Shown here piece by piece: positions 14,672-25,858 of a stretch of DNA of 64,000 nucleotides. The stretch is from positions 468,383 through 532,382 of the forward strand of contig NC_135567.1 in the NCBI RefSeq assembly GCF_964340395.1. Direction: 5' to 3'. How positions within the stretch are numbered: position 1 is the first letter of the stretch; the number at the start of each line of letters is the position of its first letter. The notes under the pieces were generated by a model. It searched no databases, was not told the origin of the DNA, and saw nothing but the letters and a program-made list of their open reading frames with translations. The position numbers and the translations under genes were made by a program. The stretch is from Glandiceps talaboti. Taxonomy: Eukaryota; Hemichordata; Enteropneusta; Spengelidae.

Positions 14672-14760
14672 GTGGTACACGGAAATTATTACACACACAT
14701 ATACATACATACATACATACATACATACATACATACACACATGTATGTATGTATGTACAT
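14626..14760. repeat. (AAC)15 and (ATAC)n/(ATGT)n microsatellites
   Basis: An uninterrupted AAC trinucleotide run spans about 14626-14671. After about 20 bases come ACAC/ATAC repeats and their reverse-complement type GTAT (14691-14760). Long open frames across this stretch are poly-Asn or Tyr/His translations of the repeats. Confidence 0.95.
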
Positions 14761-14799
14761 TGTGTATGTATAATGTGTTTGTGTATGTGTGTAAGTCTA

Positions 14800-14940
14800 T
14801 GGGGGGGGGGCATGGAAAAAAATCAAGAACTTGCAGGGGGGGGATCAGTTTTTCCCAAGCTTTTGTAGGGGGGGCATGAAAAAAATACACAAGGAAAAGG
14901 GGAAATCCTCCGGGGTCCCACTGGAAGTGAAATCTGGACA
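14800..14940. repeat. diverged poly-G-bearing dispersed repeat
   Basis: Three G7-G10 tracts are separated by CATGGAAAAAAATCAAGAAC-type and CATGAAAAAAAT-type sequence. The layout (G-run, then a purine-rich stretch) resembles the family at 15482-15755 and 63506-63785, but similarity is too low to be sure it is the same family. Confidence 0.35.
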
Positions 14941-14989
14941 CTCCCTAAGTTCTATTATAAACTATCTATGAAGATTATCATTATGAAAC

Positions 14990-15180
14990 CTTCAAGTTCA
15001 CTTTTGTCCCAAAGTGCAATATAAGTGATGCAGTGATTGTGAAACAGTCAAACATTTACATGACATGTTCTGTAACTAGTGTGGTAGCTATGTAATACAT
15101 GTATATGTATAGTTATGTTTGACTTGAACTCTTACGTGAAGTAATATTATTACTATATTATTACTATTATGATATATTAA
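14990..15180 (+). repeat. dispersed repeat R1b, copy A
   Basis: Shares long stretches with 54265-54425 (same strand) and 63800-63950 (opposite strand), including GACATGTTCTGTAACTAGTG, GTGGTAGCTATGTAATACAT and a TGAAGTAATATT end. It precedes the (TA)n and hammerhead region. No coding capacity. Probably a non-autonomous transposon fragment. Confidence 0.8.
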
Positions 15181-15207
15181 ACTGAAAGAAACAGAGACAA
15201 GAACTTA

Positions 15208-15209
<2 letters not shown>

Positions 15210-15294
<85 letters not shown>
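15210..15294. repeat. (GT)n(TA)n microsatellite
   Basis: A short GT run is followed by about 37 TA dinucleotides. It adjoins the hammerhead ribozyme fragment, which has TA repeats on both sides. Confidence 0.97.
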
Positions 15295-15298
<4 letters not shown>

Positions 15299-15371
15299 TT
15301 GGTAGTACTGGAACTCTTTCTTGGTTGTAACTCGGAGTTTCACGCATAGTGCGATCATCAGACAACAACCA

Positions 15372-15372
<1 letters not shown>
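15295..15372 (-). mobile_element. Penelope-type element fragment carrying a ribozyme
   Basis: A ~78-bp island sits between (TA)n on one side and (TA)n(TG)n on the other. Its minus strand reads, in order, GTGGTTGTTGT, a hammerhead core, and a tail containing CAAGAAAGAGTTCC and AGTACTACC. The same ~32-base tail occurs twice at 55236-55290. Published work (Cervera and de la Pena) established that Penelope-like retroelements carry minimal type I hammerhead ribozymes in their terminal repeats. Assignment to that class rests on the ribozyme type and AT-microsatellite context, since no reverse transcriptase or GIY-YIG coding sequence is present here. Confidence 0.6.
15320..15370 (-). ncRNA. type I hammerhead self-cleaving ribozyme
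   Basis: On the minus strand all conserved core elements are present in order: CUGAUGA (15361 down to 15355), GAAA (15341-15338) and a GUU cleavage triplet (15331-15329). Stem I is GUUGU (15366-15362) paired with ACAAC (15328-15324), five perfect pairs. Stem II pairs CGCA with UGCG around a CUA loop; the pair next to the core is U-U, where the consensus is a purine-pyrimidine pair. Stem III is A-U, C-G, U-A with a three-base loop, the short form typical of Penelope ribozymes. Predicted cleavage lies between 15329 and 15328. The U-U mismatch may weaken activity. Confidence 0.72.
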
Positions 15373-15479
<107 letters not shown>

Positions 15480-15481
15480 CA

Positions 15482-15755
15482 CTGACTGGTCCCTGACGTG
15501 TTTGAAAATGTTTGTCATGATTTGACAATTGTCCTGGTTGGAGAGGTACTAGCAGGTTGAACAGTACACTCGAACTTGTGCATCACATCGATATCCCTGT
15601 CAAGAATTTTTTTCCTAGCAGCAATGGTCCGTCTTTTTTCCATCATCCACTTATATCCGGATTTTTTTCTCAAGCAAATCCATTTGGCATCTTTTTCCCC
15701 AAAATCATCCAAGTCCCCCCCCCCACCCCCACCCCAGGATATCAAATAGTCCATC
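15482..15755 (-). repeat. dispersed repeat R1a, copy A
   Basis: On the minus strand it runs from GATATCCTGGGG and a G/C-tract (15716-15735) through GATGCCAAATGG, TCCGGATATAAG, TTGACAGGGATATCG, CCTCTCCAACCAGGAC and ends CAGGGACCAGTCAGTGG. A close copy lies at 63506-63785 (plus strand), with partial copies at 54590-54655 and 52745-52800. A 90-residue open frame over it is not conserved with the other copy and is not called a gene. Confidence 0.85.
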
Positions 15756-15760
15756 TACGT

Positions 15761-16211
<451 letters not shown>

Positions 16212-16289
16212 ATTTGTATGTATATGAACTCGTCTGCTTCAGGACAGGAGAACAATACACACACATATCAGAGAGACAAAGGCAGATTA

Positions 16290-16480
16290 TGTCCGATTAT
16301 ATCCACCTTGCAGAGACTTGTATTGATTTTACTAAATCAAGAAGCGCCTGGTCTGATATGCCGTAGAGGGCGCTCGTGAGTTTACATGCATTACATGTAC
16401 ACTATACTATACTAGGCCAAGTCTCTGGGCGAGAACAGAAAGGTTCTCGCGATTTTCCCCATATGTATAGTGATTATTTC
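16290..16480. repeat. dispersed repeat R2, copy 1
   Basis: Shares GAGGGCGCTC, ACTAGGCCAAGTCTC and CCCATATGTATAGTG-type blocks in the same order with 62715-62855. In both copies the repeat follows a simple repeat and an A/C/G-rich leader containing AGACA and CAGATT. Function unknown. Confidence 0.6.
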
Positions 16481-17774
16481 ATTAACTTTTATATTTTTTC
16501 TCATATCGCTTTATTTCAAGAATAACCTCATAAGCAATGGATCAAATATAAAATGATATATACACGTGTCACCTCTGTTTCTCACCAATGTCGCTATCTC
16601 TGCTCTATGTCCAACGTTACATAGTAAATGTTCAGTTAATAATACATTGTCATTAGATTCAACTCTTAATTTCACCGGATCACACGGGGACACCAGAATA
16701 ACTCAACAGACACGGATTTATGGTTCGCCAGTTACCTCTCCGAACGATAGTTATTTTTTTCCTTTTCTTCTACATTTCTGGCCTGTAAAGTTCATTTATA
16801 TTATTAAACAATCACCCTAAGATCTTCTATGCGATCGATCGATCGATTGGTTGTAAGTAAACGATGAAGACATTACTCATATTAGCACCCTTGATCTTGT
16901 AGCATTTTTGTATTTGTCATTTTGTAGTATTTCAGCCAAAATAAATTGAGAATTTATCTTCATCTTTTGATAATTTCTAAGGTTTCTAATTTATAAGATA
17001 CAAATATGCATTCACTCGCATTTTGAATTGTTACTATTTTTTTGTCCGTTTAAAGAGAATTTGTATCGAAACCTGCTTCCTGCGTCAGAAGGCTTCACGG
17101 CGGGTAGAATATATCTATAAATAGATCATCTTCCAGGTCAAGGGTCATATATCTCAGAACGAGGCAGGCGCCCATTTTGAGATGTTGGTACATGGTAAGT
17201 GGTCACGTAGCCATTCTTAAAATCCGTATTTTTCGCCTGTTTTTACCCATGCAACTTCATCGACAACCATATTTGACTTTATATACTCGAAAGTATTTGA
17301 AGAAATGTTTTGTAGGAATTTGGAAGATTTTAAAGGGTGTTATGATCAAGTGTAAATGTTATGGCGGCAGTGTGACATTTCCAAATAGAAATACACCTGT
17401 ACATGTCCATGTGACTGTAACAATGGTATCAGTGAAGGCAGATTAGAATGCAGCTAGTCTCCTTTTGAAACGGGCCGTCAACTTGTTCTTGCCAAGTGAT
17501 AGCATAGTTGACTGCTATACTAATCTCAACAGTAAATTCCTCTGTTAATTGATAAAATAATGTATTTTTGTTGTAGTCAAATTTGGTTCTAACATGCAGC
17601 ACCCTCAGTGATGAAAGTGGGAACAACATGTCACACTGCTGGACACTCGTCGCCGTCAGAAAACAGCCTAACAGTCTTGAAATCCTGGGATGTTCTTGGG
17701 ACATTCGAAGACTCCGAAGAATCTCATCCGTCTTTATATCTTGAGACTGATACCTGCAGATACCAGAAGCTGTC
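16481..17774. other. unique sequence, no supported gene
   Basis: Several open frames of 60-91 codons exist on both strands, but none resembles a known family and they overlap one another. A GATC tetranucleotide run lies near 16831-16847. Nothing else is recognised. Confidence 0.45.
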
Positions 17775-17906
17775 TTGGAAGTTGTCTGCAGACTAGCGAC
17801 TTGAGGTGGACGACGACAACTTCTGGTAATTATTACGTTCCGACACCGCCTGTGAAACTAGGACAAACCCAGCCACATCACAGCAGCTTGGTAAGAATCT
17901 AAGATA
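17775..17906 (+). repeat. duplicated exon-like segment, copy 1
   Basis: TTGGAAGTTGTCTGC, GTAATTATTA, GTGAAACTAGGACAAACCCA and AGCTTGGTAAGA blocks recur in order at 23952-24080. Both copies end at a good splice-donor-like GGTAAGA. The pair may be a duplicated exon or a dispersed repeat. Copies share about three quarters of positions with small indels. Confidence 0.55.
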
Positions 17907-18345
17907 CATGCACCCAGTAATCTTGAGTTTCACAACAATGCCACTGCGAGCCAAAACGACCCTCAATTACTAGTTAGTATTTTTTTCTTGGTATATTTTT
18001 TCAGTACGGGTCGCGAAAAGTCGTGGTTATAATTTTGTTCATGGATGTGTGATTTGTTGGCATTCCATAAACATCTGGTAAATTTTGGAAACAAGCCCTT
18101 ACAAATTTCCACTCATTTTCTACTTTGAAGAATAAATAGTTTGTTCAGGCTTGGAAATTACATTATTTTAACCTCCACACACACAAAAAACTTTTTGAAT
18201 GTAGTCTGTTTCTATTTTCGGCTACACTTTGTGAATAAATCAACACTTGTCAATTCCGTCTGGAGGCAATAGTGTCTGTTTCAGTCAGCTATTTTTTAGC
18301 ACAACTTAACTGAGGGTTCAGTAGTGCTATAGGGATCGCCTGGTG
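17907..18345. other. unique AT-rich sequence, nothing recognised
   Basis: No gene or repeat recognised. Confidence 0.4.
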
Positions 18346-18347
18346 TC

Positions 18348-18390
<43 letters not shown>
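18346..18390. repeat. (GT)n microsatellite
   Basis: A GT dinucleotide run, preceded by CTGTCTGT. Confidence 0.95.
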
Positions 18391-18393
<3 letters not shown>

Positions 18394-18404
18394 CAACTTA
18401 AAGT

Positions 18405-18485
18405 CAAAAAACCGCTGAACCGATTGCCATGATATTTGGTGGGTCCATTACCTTGGGTGTTTATTTTGAAATTGTTCAAATGAAA
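18405..18485 (+). repeat. dispersed repeat R3, copy 1
   Basis: Contains ACCGATTGCCATGATATTTG, CATTACCTTGGGTGT and GAAATTGTTCAAAT, which recur in the same order at 21675-21755. No coding potential seen. Confidence 0.7.
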
Positions 18486-19850
18486 ATGATCGCATCAGAA
18501 ACGTGCATTTTACATTTGGAAATGTGATTTGTTGTATTACAAAATGCTTTGACTTCAGCCTGGAAATGAAAGATTCTTGTTTTATTGATGCAATGAAATC
18601 ATTAAATCTGTTATGGGCTACTTCACATATCAATGTCAATGGCGTAAAGGTTAACATCTGTTTAAAGCCCAAGGTGCAACCAGGCTATGTGCCCACGCTA
18701 AGGAAGTAGGTTTGCGCATGTGCAACGGAATACGTTTGTTTATCTGGGAGGAGCATTTGGTAAATCCGACCCAGGTAGTTTATCAACATATTAGTGGCTG
18801 TTCACACATATTGGTTACATGTAGTTCTTGCCTAATCCGAAGAGTCCCTTGTTATATTTTTTCAAGTGACAGTGTTTCTGCTACGTTTTTTTCTGGTGCG
18901 TACGTATGGCCAGACACCCAGTCTGGATAAAACATGTGTTTCTATAAACTTATATATAAAAATTAGAGCCCGAGAAAATTACATTTTGAGGGACCTGTTC
19001 TAACACCATCCAAACACTGTTATACAGTGACAAATTGTGCAATTGAAATTGTAAACTGATATTCTTGGGTACAAACTAACTTACTTTTATCATTTGTACA
19101 ATGTACTAGATTACAGTTGCACACGTACACTAGCGTCGGCATTTGGTTGATCGTTATGTAAATTTTAAAACACCAAAATCATTAGATAGATGACAATTTT
19201 TTTTTTACAGATTACAGATAACATTTGGGTCATGTTTTGACAACATAATCAGGAAAACTTCAAAATTAACTTCAGGTCAGAGCGGACTAAGCTTTACAAT
19301 TCCACTGTACTCTAGGTAGCTAGCTACGCATGAACTCGAGTTTGGTAGAAATGTCACTGATGTTCCCATTATTTTCCTTCCGTGTTCTAATTCTTTGAAA
19401 GTATCTGTTATGGCTGTTTATGATTGATTAAACTTGTATTTCCAAACCCAATGTCCCATCTCAGAAAACAGTCAATAAAATCACAAACATGTGCTTCTCC
19501 GAGTTATCCCGATGTGTATGAGTACCACCCCAGCTATTTCAAAACAATCGCAAAAATGCATACGTCGTGATGGGTGAGTACTGACTCTAGTTTGCTCTCC
19601 GCTCTGTCTCTGTATATTTGACTACGATGTCAGTCGATGTCATTTACATGACGAGGATTATTGCCGGATAGTACCAAAACATATGGAAATGATTTTTGAG
19701 AAATATGGGAAGAATTTAATACGATTTCTCAATTCTCAAATTCGAATCAAACAAATATTTCTGATGCCTCCATGATTGTACTTGTAGTCTAGTTAGTTCG
19801 CGTTATGTTCATCTCCACAACATGCACAGAGCTAGAGATCGTAGAGAACA
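18486..19850. other. unique AT-rich sequence, no supported gene
   Basis: Open frames at 18448-18709 and 18712-18930 have no recognisable domain. Nothing else is seen. Confidence 0.4.
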
Positions 19851-20825
19851 GTCGACAGGTATAGGCACTAGACTAGGCAGTGATGTATGATCTATGTGTA
19901 CAACATAGGCAGTTGTCCATGAGATTTGAGGATCATTACAGAAATAAAAGAGTTGCCAATGTTAGATTTGTTTATGAATTATATCACTGTACCCGTCATC
20001 AAAGTCGCTTATCAGTATCAAATGTTGCACTAAATCATAAATGTTTAAAAAATGTCTTGTTTCCCGGTCATCAGACAATTTAACTGAAAGTATGGGAATT
20101 CTTGATCGAAACATATTCAGTCATAAAATCCTCAGGTTTCTTACAATTTCCAATATTTGTTACAAGGAAAACTGCATTCCAAGAATATTTGGTTAGCTAC
20201 ATGTATTACATCTGATGTCTTGTGACACACACAATCATTGTCCAGTTTGCACCACGTGGTGTGCCTCGCCTCCTGTACATGTACCGTACGTCTATCTTGT
20301 CTGTCAGTGTCACATTTTGCTTCCTCTCTTCAGTTTTCTCAGATGTTTTAAGAATTTGAAAATAGTCAGTGTTTGATCGACAAAATTTCTTTCCACTGAA
20401 GTGTAGAAAACATTTAGTTCTACTAGTACGTAAACGTTGCATCATGCATCACGAGACGTCACATTGACCTCATACTTCGATTCGCGGTTCCTTCAACGTC
20501 CCTATGAAACTAGTTCGATGGCTTTTGCTAGCAATAGCGTGGCCAGTCTTGTTTTACCGCGTAATCGTCAAATGTTTTCCAAATAATTATGAATTTATTT
20601 CTTTTTTTTTACACTTTGGGTATGTTAGTTGCTATTAGAACTTCTGGGCAACTTTAATTTTCCGACCTTAGAATTTTTTTCAATGATCGTCAGGTTCGAG
20701 TACTTTCCTAACCCGGTCCCACAACTGTTATACTTACAAGTTATAGCTGGGCGTTGTGACCGGTAACCGGCTATTACCTACATCACTGCCTACTAGGTAC
20801 TAGGTATGTCAACGACACAACTACT
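19850..20825. mobile_element. possible ~0.97-kb element bounded by inverted repeats
   Basis: TAGGCAGTGATGTA near 19873-19886 is matched by its perfect reverse complement near 20782-20795. The flanking outward sequence also pairs weakly (CACTAGAC against its counterpart CCTAGTAC). No transposase is visible. The two internal open frames of 67 and 79 codons are unrecognised. It could be coincidence. Confidence 0.3.
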
Positions 20826-21674
20826 GAACAGAAAACACTTGGCGCACACACAAAAAGTTGTAGAATGAAATTGTGATTTTACTAAGGAGTGTAGGAACCC
20901 AGAATGTTTATCGATCAAACTGAGGAACAGAGAAACATTTTGGTTTCATTATAATGTCATTCTATTTCATTAACAATGTATCATTTTCACATACCGTTCG
21001 CACATGTGAGCTTGATTTTAGACAAAGTATTAGGCTAATAGAGTGCATACAGACCCTTTTGTTCGCTTGTATTGATGGCATTTTGGTATTTGGCATTTCG
21101 CACGTTTTTTTTTTTGCTTCATTCACAGTGTCTTATCATGCTTTGTGTAACTTGTAAGCCTAAATGACAACTGGGCCAACAGTTTTTACTAGACAAATTT
21201 GAAACAAATTTTGCGTCAGTTTGATGGTAAACCTGCTACATTGTATATTGGCTACCAAACTTAGTTAACGTCAGTTATTTCTACTCATGTTGCATCACTA
21301 TATATTTACTATGAAATATGAGAGCCAGGTGAAACTTTTTCAGTGCAAAATGGGATGAAGATATGAGGGCAAAGTCAGTGCTCCTTACAGCAGTTTGAAT
21401 TTCCCGCATATGCATACATTACACATAATCCCCTTTATATAGGGGACATTTGCCTTTAAGGTTGCTTGGCAACCTAGGCCTGTTTTTAGCACAGATGAAT
21501 TAAAGCTTAGACACTATGATTAGAACAGGTTCATATAAATGCACAATCCTTAGGCATTCAAAAAAACAGTTTGTACAAAGAATAAGAAGTCACACATTTT
21601 ATGGGGAAAGAAAAATAGTCATATCAAGACCTCCATGATCATACTGTGTTTGGCAGGTTAAATTTCCTGCATGT
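20826..21674. other. unique AT-rich sequence, nothing recognised
   Basis: An open frame of 67 codons (20954-21157) is hydrophobic but has no recognisable family, and I do not call it. Confidence 0.4.
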
Positions 21675-21755
21675 ACCGATTGCCATTATATTTTGTGGGT
21701 GTATTACCTTGGGTGTCTAGTTGGGAAATTGTTCAAATCAAAATGATCTTACTAC
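21675..21755 (+). repeat. dispersed repeat R3, copy 2
   Basis: Same blocks in the same order as 18405-18485. It is followed by phrases such as AACTATTGGGCAGATCGG that continue into the 112-bp repeat. Confidence 0.7.
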
Positions 21756-21865
21756 CGATGTGTGATTTGGGTCAAAAAATGTACTTTTTGGTCAAAAAAC
21801 TTACTCAAGAACTATTGGGCAGATCGGTCTGAAATTTGGTGGGAACATTCTTAGGGGTGTTTAAG

Positions 21866-22285
21866 CATTCAAAAAATGTTTGCAAATGTGCCTAGCAACA
21901 AGACCGCACCCATAGCAACAGCCAAATGGTGAGGTATATCACAAAGATAACCACTGGATTAAAAGACAAATGAATAAGCATTCAAAAAATGTATGCAAAT
22001 ATGCCTAGCAACAAGACCACGCCCATAGCAACAGCCAAATGATCACATATTGCAAAGATAACAGGGATTAATAGATAATTGAATGAACATTCCAAAAATG
22101 TATGTAAATTTGCCTAGCAACAAGACCATGCCCATAGCAACAGCCAATTGATGGTGTATTTCACAAAGATACAGTGGGGATGAATAGACAATTGAATAAA
22201 CATTCAAAAAATGTACGTAATTTGCCTAGCAACAAGACCATGCCCATAGCAACAACCAGATAATCACGTATATTGCAAAGATAAG
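21866..22285. repeat. ~112-bp tandem repeat, four copies
   Basis: Each copy has CATTCAAAAAATGT, GCCTAGCAACAAGACC, CCCATAGCAACAGCCA and a TATTGCAAAGATAA block. The GCCTAGCAAC phrase recurs at about 21890, 22003, 22112 and 22224. Copies are 80-90% alike. Confidence 0.85.
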
Positions 22286-22314
22286 AATAGGGACAGGGAG
22301 AGTGGTATAGTGTA

Positions 22315-22494
22315 CACATGTTGACTGACAATGAGGGCGATAGCATACGTTTGTTGCCAAGGGACTAGCCAGTCACACAAAAACAATCCCAGAGGGCAAA
22401 GACCAATTGGAAACAAAACTGTTTTGGTGTGACTGGCTAGTCCCGAGGGGAAACAAACGTATACTATCTCCCAAATAATGTCAGTCAACATGTG
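22315..22494. mobile_element. 180-bp fold-back (MITE-like) element
   Basis: The left arm begins CACATGTTGACTGACA and the right arm ends TGTCAGTCAACATGTG. Inside, GGGACTAGCCAGTCACAC pairs with GTGTGACTGGCTAGTCCC. Arms of about 72 bases are roughly 80-85% complementary around a ~35-base loop. It sits directly after the 112-bp repeat. No coding capacity; target-site duplication uncertain. Confidence 0.65.
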
Positions 22495-23218
22495 TTTATA
22501 ACACACTGAACAAGAATCATACACCACAGCACACAAAAATAATTACAACAAAAACTTCTCCAGCAAGCAGAGTTTGTTTGCATTGCATTAAATGACCTTT
22601 AGAGTTGTCCCAATAACAAATACTTTAAAATACCAACCGCTGTCTTGATTACTGTCTTTGTCTTTCTCAGAGATGATGTTGGGCAGCTCTTCTTCCGAAA
22701 TTTCAATAAATCGAGCAAAAAAATTCACTGCTTTGGCCGTTGCTTGTGGTCGTAGTTTCAGACGGGCCAGACATGTTTACAATTTGTTGTTCTTTGAAAA
22801 TGTCATCTTTATTCACGCGTATAGATGACATCATCATGAGGTACTAACTAATGGAACTAGTCTATAGGAACTATTTCCATTAATTAGTGCCTGTTATGTA
22901 CATCATTTAGCGTGGAACAGCGTGAGAATGGTCCATAACATGTGATGTCGCATTGACCAATCATGACCGAGAGTTGAGTATGCGGTGTGTTATAACATTT
23001 AATAGTACATTGTTTATTTTGACAGCAAATTTTATAGTTAGTAAATATTCATTGACAGTTTACCTTTTCCCAGTACCTGCTTTGCTGAACAGTAAGGCAG
23101 CTCCTCTGAAGTCCATCTATTGTGTTAGAAATTATATTATTTGCCCCCCCCCTATTCAGAGATTAATTTTTTGAGGTCCTATTAAAGAATTAGTGATTGC
23201 AATCTCTGAATAATGTGA
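22495..23218. other. unique AT-rich sequence, no supported gene
   Basis: A C8 tract lies near 23143-23151. Open frames here are short and unrecognised. Confidence 0.4.
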
Positions 23219-23881
23219 ATTTCCAATTTCTGTTTTCAAATAGTTTCGCCATATTTTCTGTTTTCAAATAGTTTCGCCATATTTGCTGTTTTCAAATAGT
23301 TTCGCCATATTTTCTGTTTTCAAATAGTTCCGCCATATTTGCTGTTTTCAAATAGTTCCGCCATATTTGCTGTTTTCAAATAGTTTCGCCATATTTACTG
23401 TTTTCAAATAGTTCTGCCATATTTGCTGTTTTCAAATAGTTCCGCCATATTTTCTGTTTTCAAATAGTTTCGCCATATTTTCTGTTTTCAAATAGTTCTG
23501 CCATATTTGCTGTTTTCAAATAGTTCCGCCATATTTGCTGTTTTCAAATAGTTCCGCCATATTTGCTGTTTTCAAATAGTTTCGCCATATTTGCTGTTTT
23601 CAAATAGTTTCGCCATATTTGCTGTTTTCAAATAGTTTCGCCATATTTTCTGTTTTCAAATAGTTCCGCCATATTTGCTGTTTTCAAATAGTTCCGCCAT
23701 ATTTGCTGTTTTCAAATAGTTCCGCCATATTTGCTGTTTTCAAATAGTTTCGCCATATTTTCTGTTTTCAAATAGTTCCGCCATATTTGCTGTTTTCAAA
23801 TAGTTCCGCCATATTTGCTGTTTTCAAATAGTTTCGCCATATTTTCTGTTTTCAAATAGTTTCGCCATATTTGCTGTTTTT
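23219..23881. repeat. 28-bp minisatellite, ~23 copies
   Basis: The unit joins CTGTTTTCAAATAGTT and CGCCATATTT with fixed length. Variation is mostly confined to two bases: T or C in TAGTT(T/C)CGCC and T or G in CATATTT(T/G)CTG. A few units carry CTGCC or TTTACTG. The array is contiguous without unique spacers. Confidence 0.95.
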
Positions 23882-23951
23882 CCTGTCGAAGTTATAATAG
23901 TTGGATGTAAACTAAATAAATTGCCTGTTGTCTGTGTTGATTGGAGCACTC

Positions 23952-24080
23952 TTGGAAGTTGTCTGCCAACTCGCAACTTCAAGTGGATGACTACTCCTGT
24001 AATTATTATGTATGTATACGTTCCGAAACCTGTTGTGAAACTAGGACAAACCCAGCCATAATCACAGAAGCTTGGTAAGA
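23952..24080 (+). repeat. duplicated exon-like segment, copy 2
   Basis: Counterpart of 17775-17906, again ending in AGCTTGGTAAGA. It lies just after the 28-bp minisatellite. Confidence 0.55.
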
Positions 24081-25154
24081 TACACGAGTATTTTACCAGG
24101 CGAAGAGATGCCTGCTTTACAGTAATAAGATGAGATCATGAAAGAGCACTATGGCACATACCATTTTTTGTAGGGGCTGGTCTTAGCTGCAAAAGTTGTA
24201 GCTTTGCTTTTATTTACAATACTTTTTAAATTCTTTTTTATGTTTTATTTTGTGTGACTCAACATTTTTAGTTTTTAGTTTTTATTTCTTACAATAGGGT
24301 TTGTAAAGAAAAACAATGCTACAATTCTATTATCAAATAAGGCCAATCTGAAATCTCTTGGCAATTGTGTCCACGGTTTTCTCATAAAAATAGTCAATTC
24401 ATTAGCTTCAGCTATCGTTGCAATTGCGAAATTCACTATGTAAGTACTTAAATATGTCCATTTTCTGTTCAAAACAGCAATAAGTACTCTGTAGTGGTTC
24501 GGAGTCCTCGGCAGCCATTACAACGTCATTCTAGTACATGGAGAATGTGCAGTATTAGTCAACATGTAGGCCGAATTTGACAATCTAGCTGTAATGTTGA
24601 GAATATTGTATGATTACCACTTGAAAATAACATTGAGGAAGCATTAATCTGATTAAGAGCGACACATTTATAGACTAAGACATAGGATATGCTTGACTTG
24701 CAATGACGTCAGGGATATTGTCTACAAAAAATCAGTTTGAACAGGATCCTGAACACATTTTTTTAGGAGCTTACACATGATTGATCTGTAGCAGTTCTAG
24801 TGGAGGACTGAGAGTGACGTAGTGAAACCGCTACTTTACTAAGTTGATGTTTGCTTTATAAAATGTTTCATCTTAATTTTGTTGAAAATGAAAACTAGGG
24901 ATGTGTATTTTTGATTATGTATTGTTGCATCTATCACCAAATAATTGACAACAAACAACATAAATACTCAGATACATGTGAAGTTGTGTTATCTGTCTAA
25001 CAGACAACACCCTAAATGGAATAAGCAATGGGGGTGGGGGTGGGGGAGTTGTAATGTGTAATTTCTGACAAATAATTATAGATCACAGCAGATCATAGCA
25101 TCAAGGATGTAGGAATTTCCAATCAAAGTCACCAGTACTTGACATGGTATAGCA
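24081..25154. other. unique AT-rich sequence, no supported gene
   Basis: Part of this stretch (about 24190-24300, with ACAATACTTTTT, TTTTATTTTGTGT and AACATTTTT) resembles 56325-56420, so it is probably an old dispersed repeat. The 65-codon minus-strand frame at 24275-24472 is unrecognised. Confidence 0.4.
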
Positions 25155-25571
25155 TTTACAGAAGATATAGTCTAACCTTGCAAGTCTAGTGAAATGTTGC
25201 GTAAGATTTACAGAAGATATAGTCTAACCTTGCAAATCTAGCGAAATGTCCTGTAAAATTTACAGAAGATATAGTCTAACCTTGCAAATCTAGCGAAATG
25301 TTGCGTAAGATTTACAGAAGATATAGTTTAACCTTGGAAGTCTAGCGACATGTCCTGTAAAATTTACAGAAGATATAGTCTAACCTTGCAAGTCTAGCGA
25401 AATGTCCTGTGAAATCTACAGAAGATATTGTCTAACCTTGGAAGTCTAGCGAAATGTTGCGTAAGATTTACAGAAGATATAGTCTAACCTTGCAAATCTA
25501 GCGAAATGTTCTGTAAAATTTACAGAAGATAAAGTCTAACCTTACAAGTCTATCAAAATGTCCTGTAAAAT
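25155..25571. repeat. 52-bp minisatellite, eight copies
   Basis: Each unit starts TTTACAGAAGATATAGTCTA, continues ACCTTGCAA and TCTAGCGAAATG, and ends in either TTGCGTAAGA or CCTGTAAAAT. The two end types are interspersed. It stops about 20 bases before the inverted repeat of the DIRS-like element. Confidence 0.93.
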
Positions 25572-25858
25572 ATAAAAATTAAATGAAACTTACCTGAAAG
25601 GAAGTTGAAGTTTGATTGGGATTCTACCGAATTATCTATAACAATAGAAGGGATCACATGAGATAGCATTGCCGCCTCGTGTTGCCTCAGTCTTTAAAGT
25701 TGATGAGTGGGTCCACCAGGACAGTAATATAACTAAAGGGAGGGGTGTATGTGATGTTAGGGAGGGCATGTGATCCCTTCTATTGTTATAGATAATTCGG
25801 TAGAATTCCAATCAAACTTCAACTTCCTTTCAGGTAAGTTTCGTTTAATTTTTATATT
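25570..25858. repeat. 91-bp inverted repeat pair, DIRS-type terminal structure
   Basis: The left arm 25570-25660 and right arm 25767-25858 are inverted copies with only about two mismatches; both carry TTACCTGAAAGGAAGTTGAA and TATCTATAACAATAGAAGGG in opposite senses. The spacer is about 106 bases. A third, diverged partial copy (CTACCTGATTACCATAACAA) follows at 25859-25895 in the left-arm orientation. The structure lies about 115 bases beyond the end of the recombinase frame, i.e. at the 3' side of the minus-strand element, as expected for DIRS terminal and internal complementary repeats. Confidence 0.75.

Noticed and set aside
14366-14941. 191-codon minus-strand frame
   Set aside because: Its central part is translated AAC and ATAC microsatellite and its ends have no recognisable domain.
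20685-20720. Possible tRNA T-loop (GGTTCGAGT)
   Set aside because: Flanking bases do not form the T-stem and no other tRNA arms are present.
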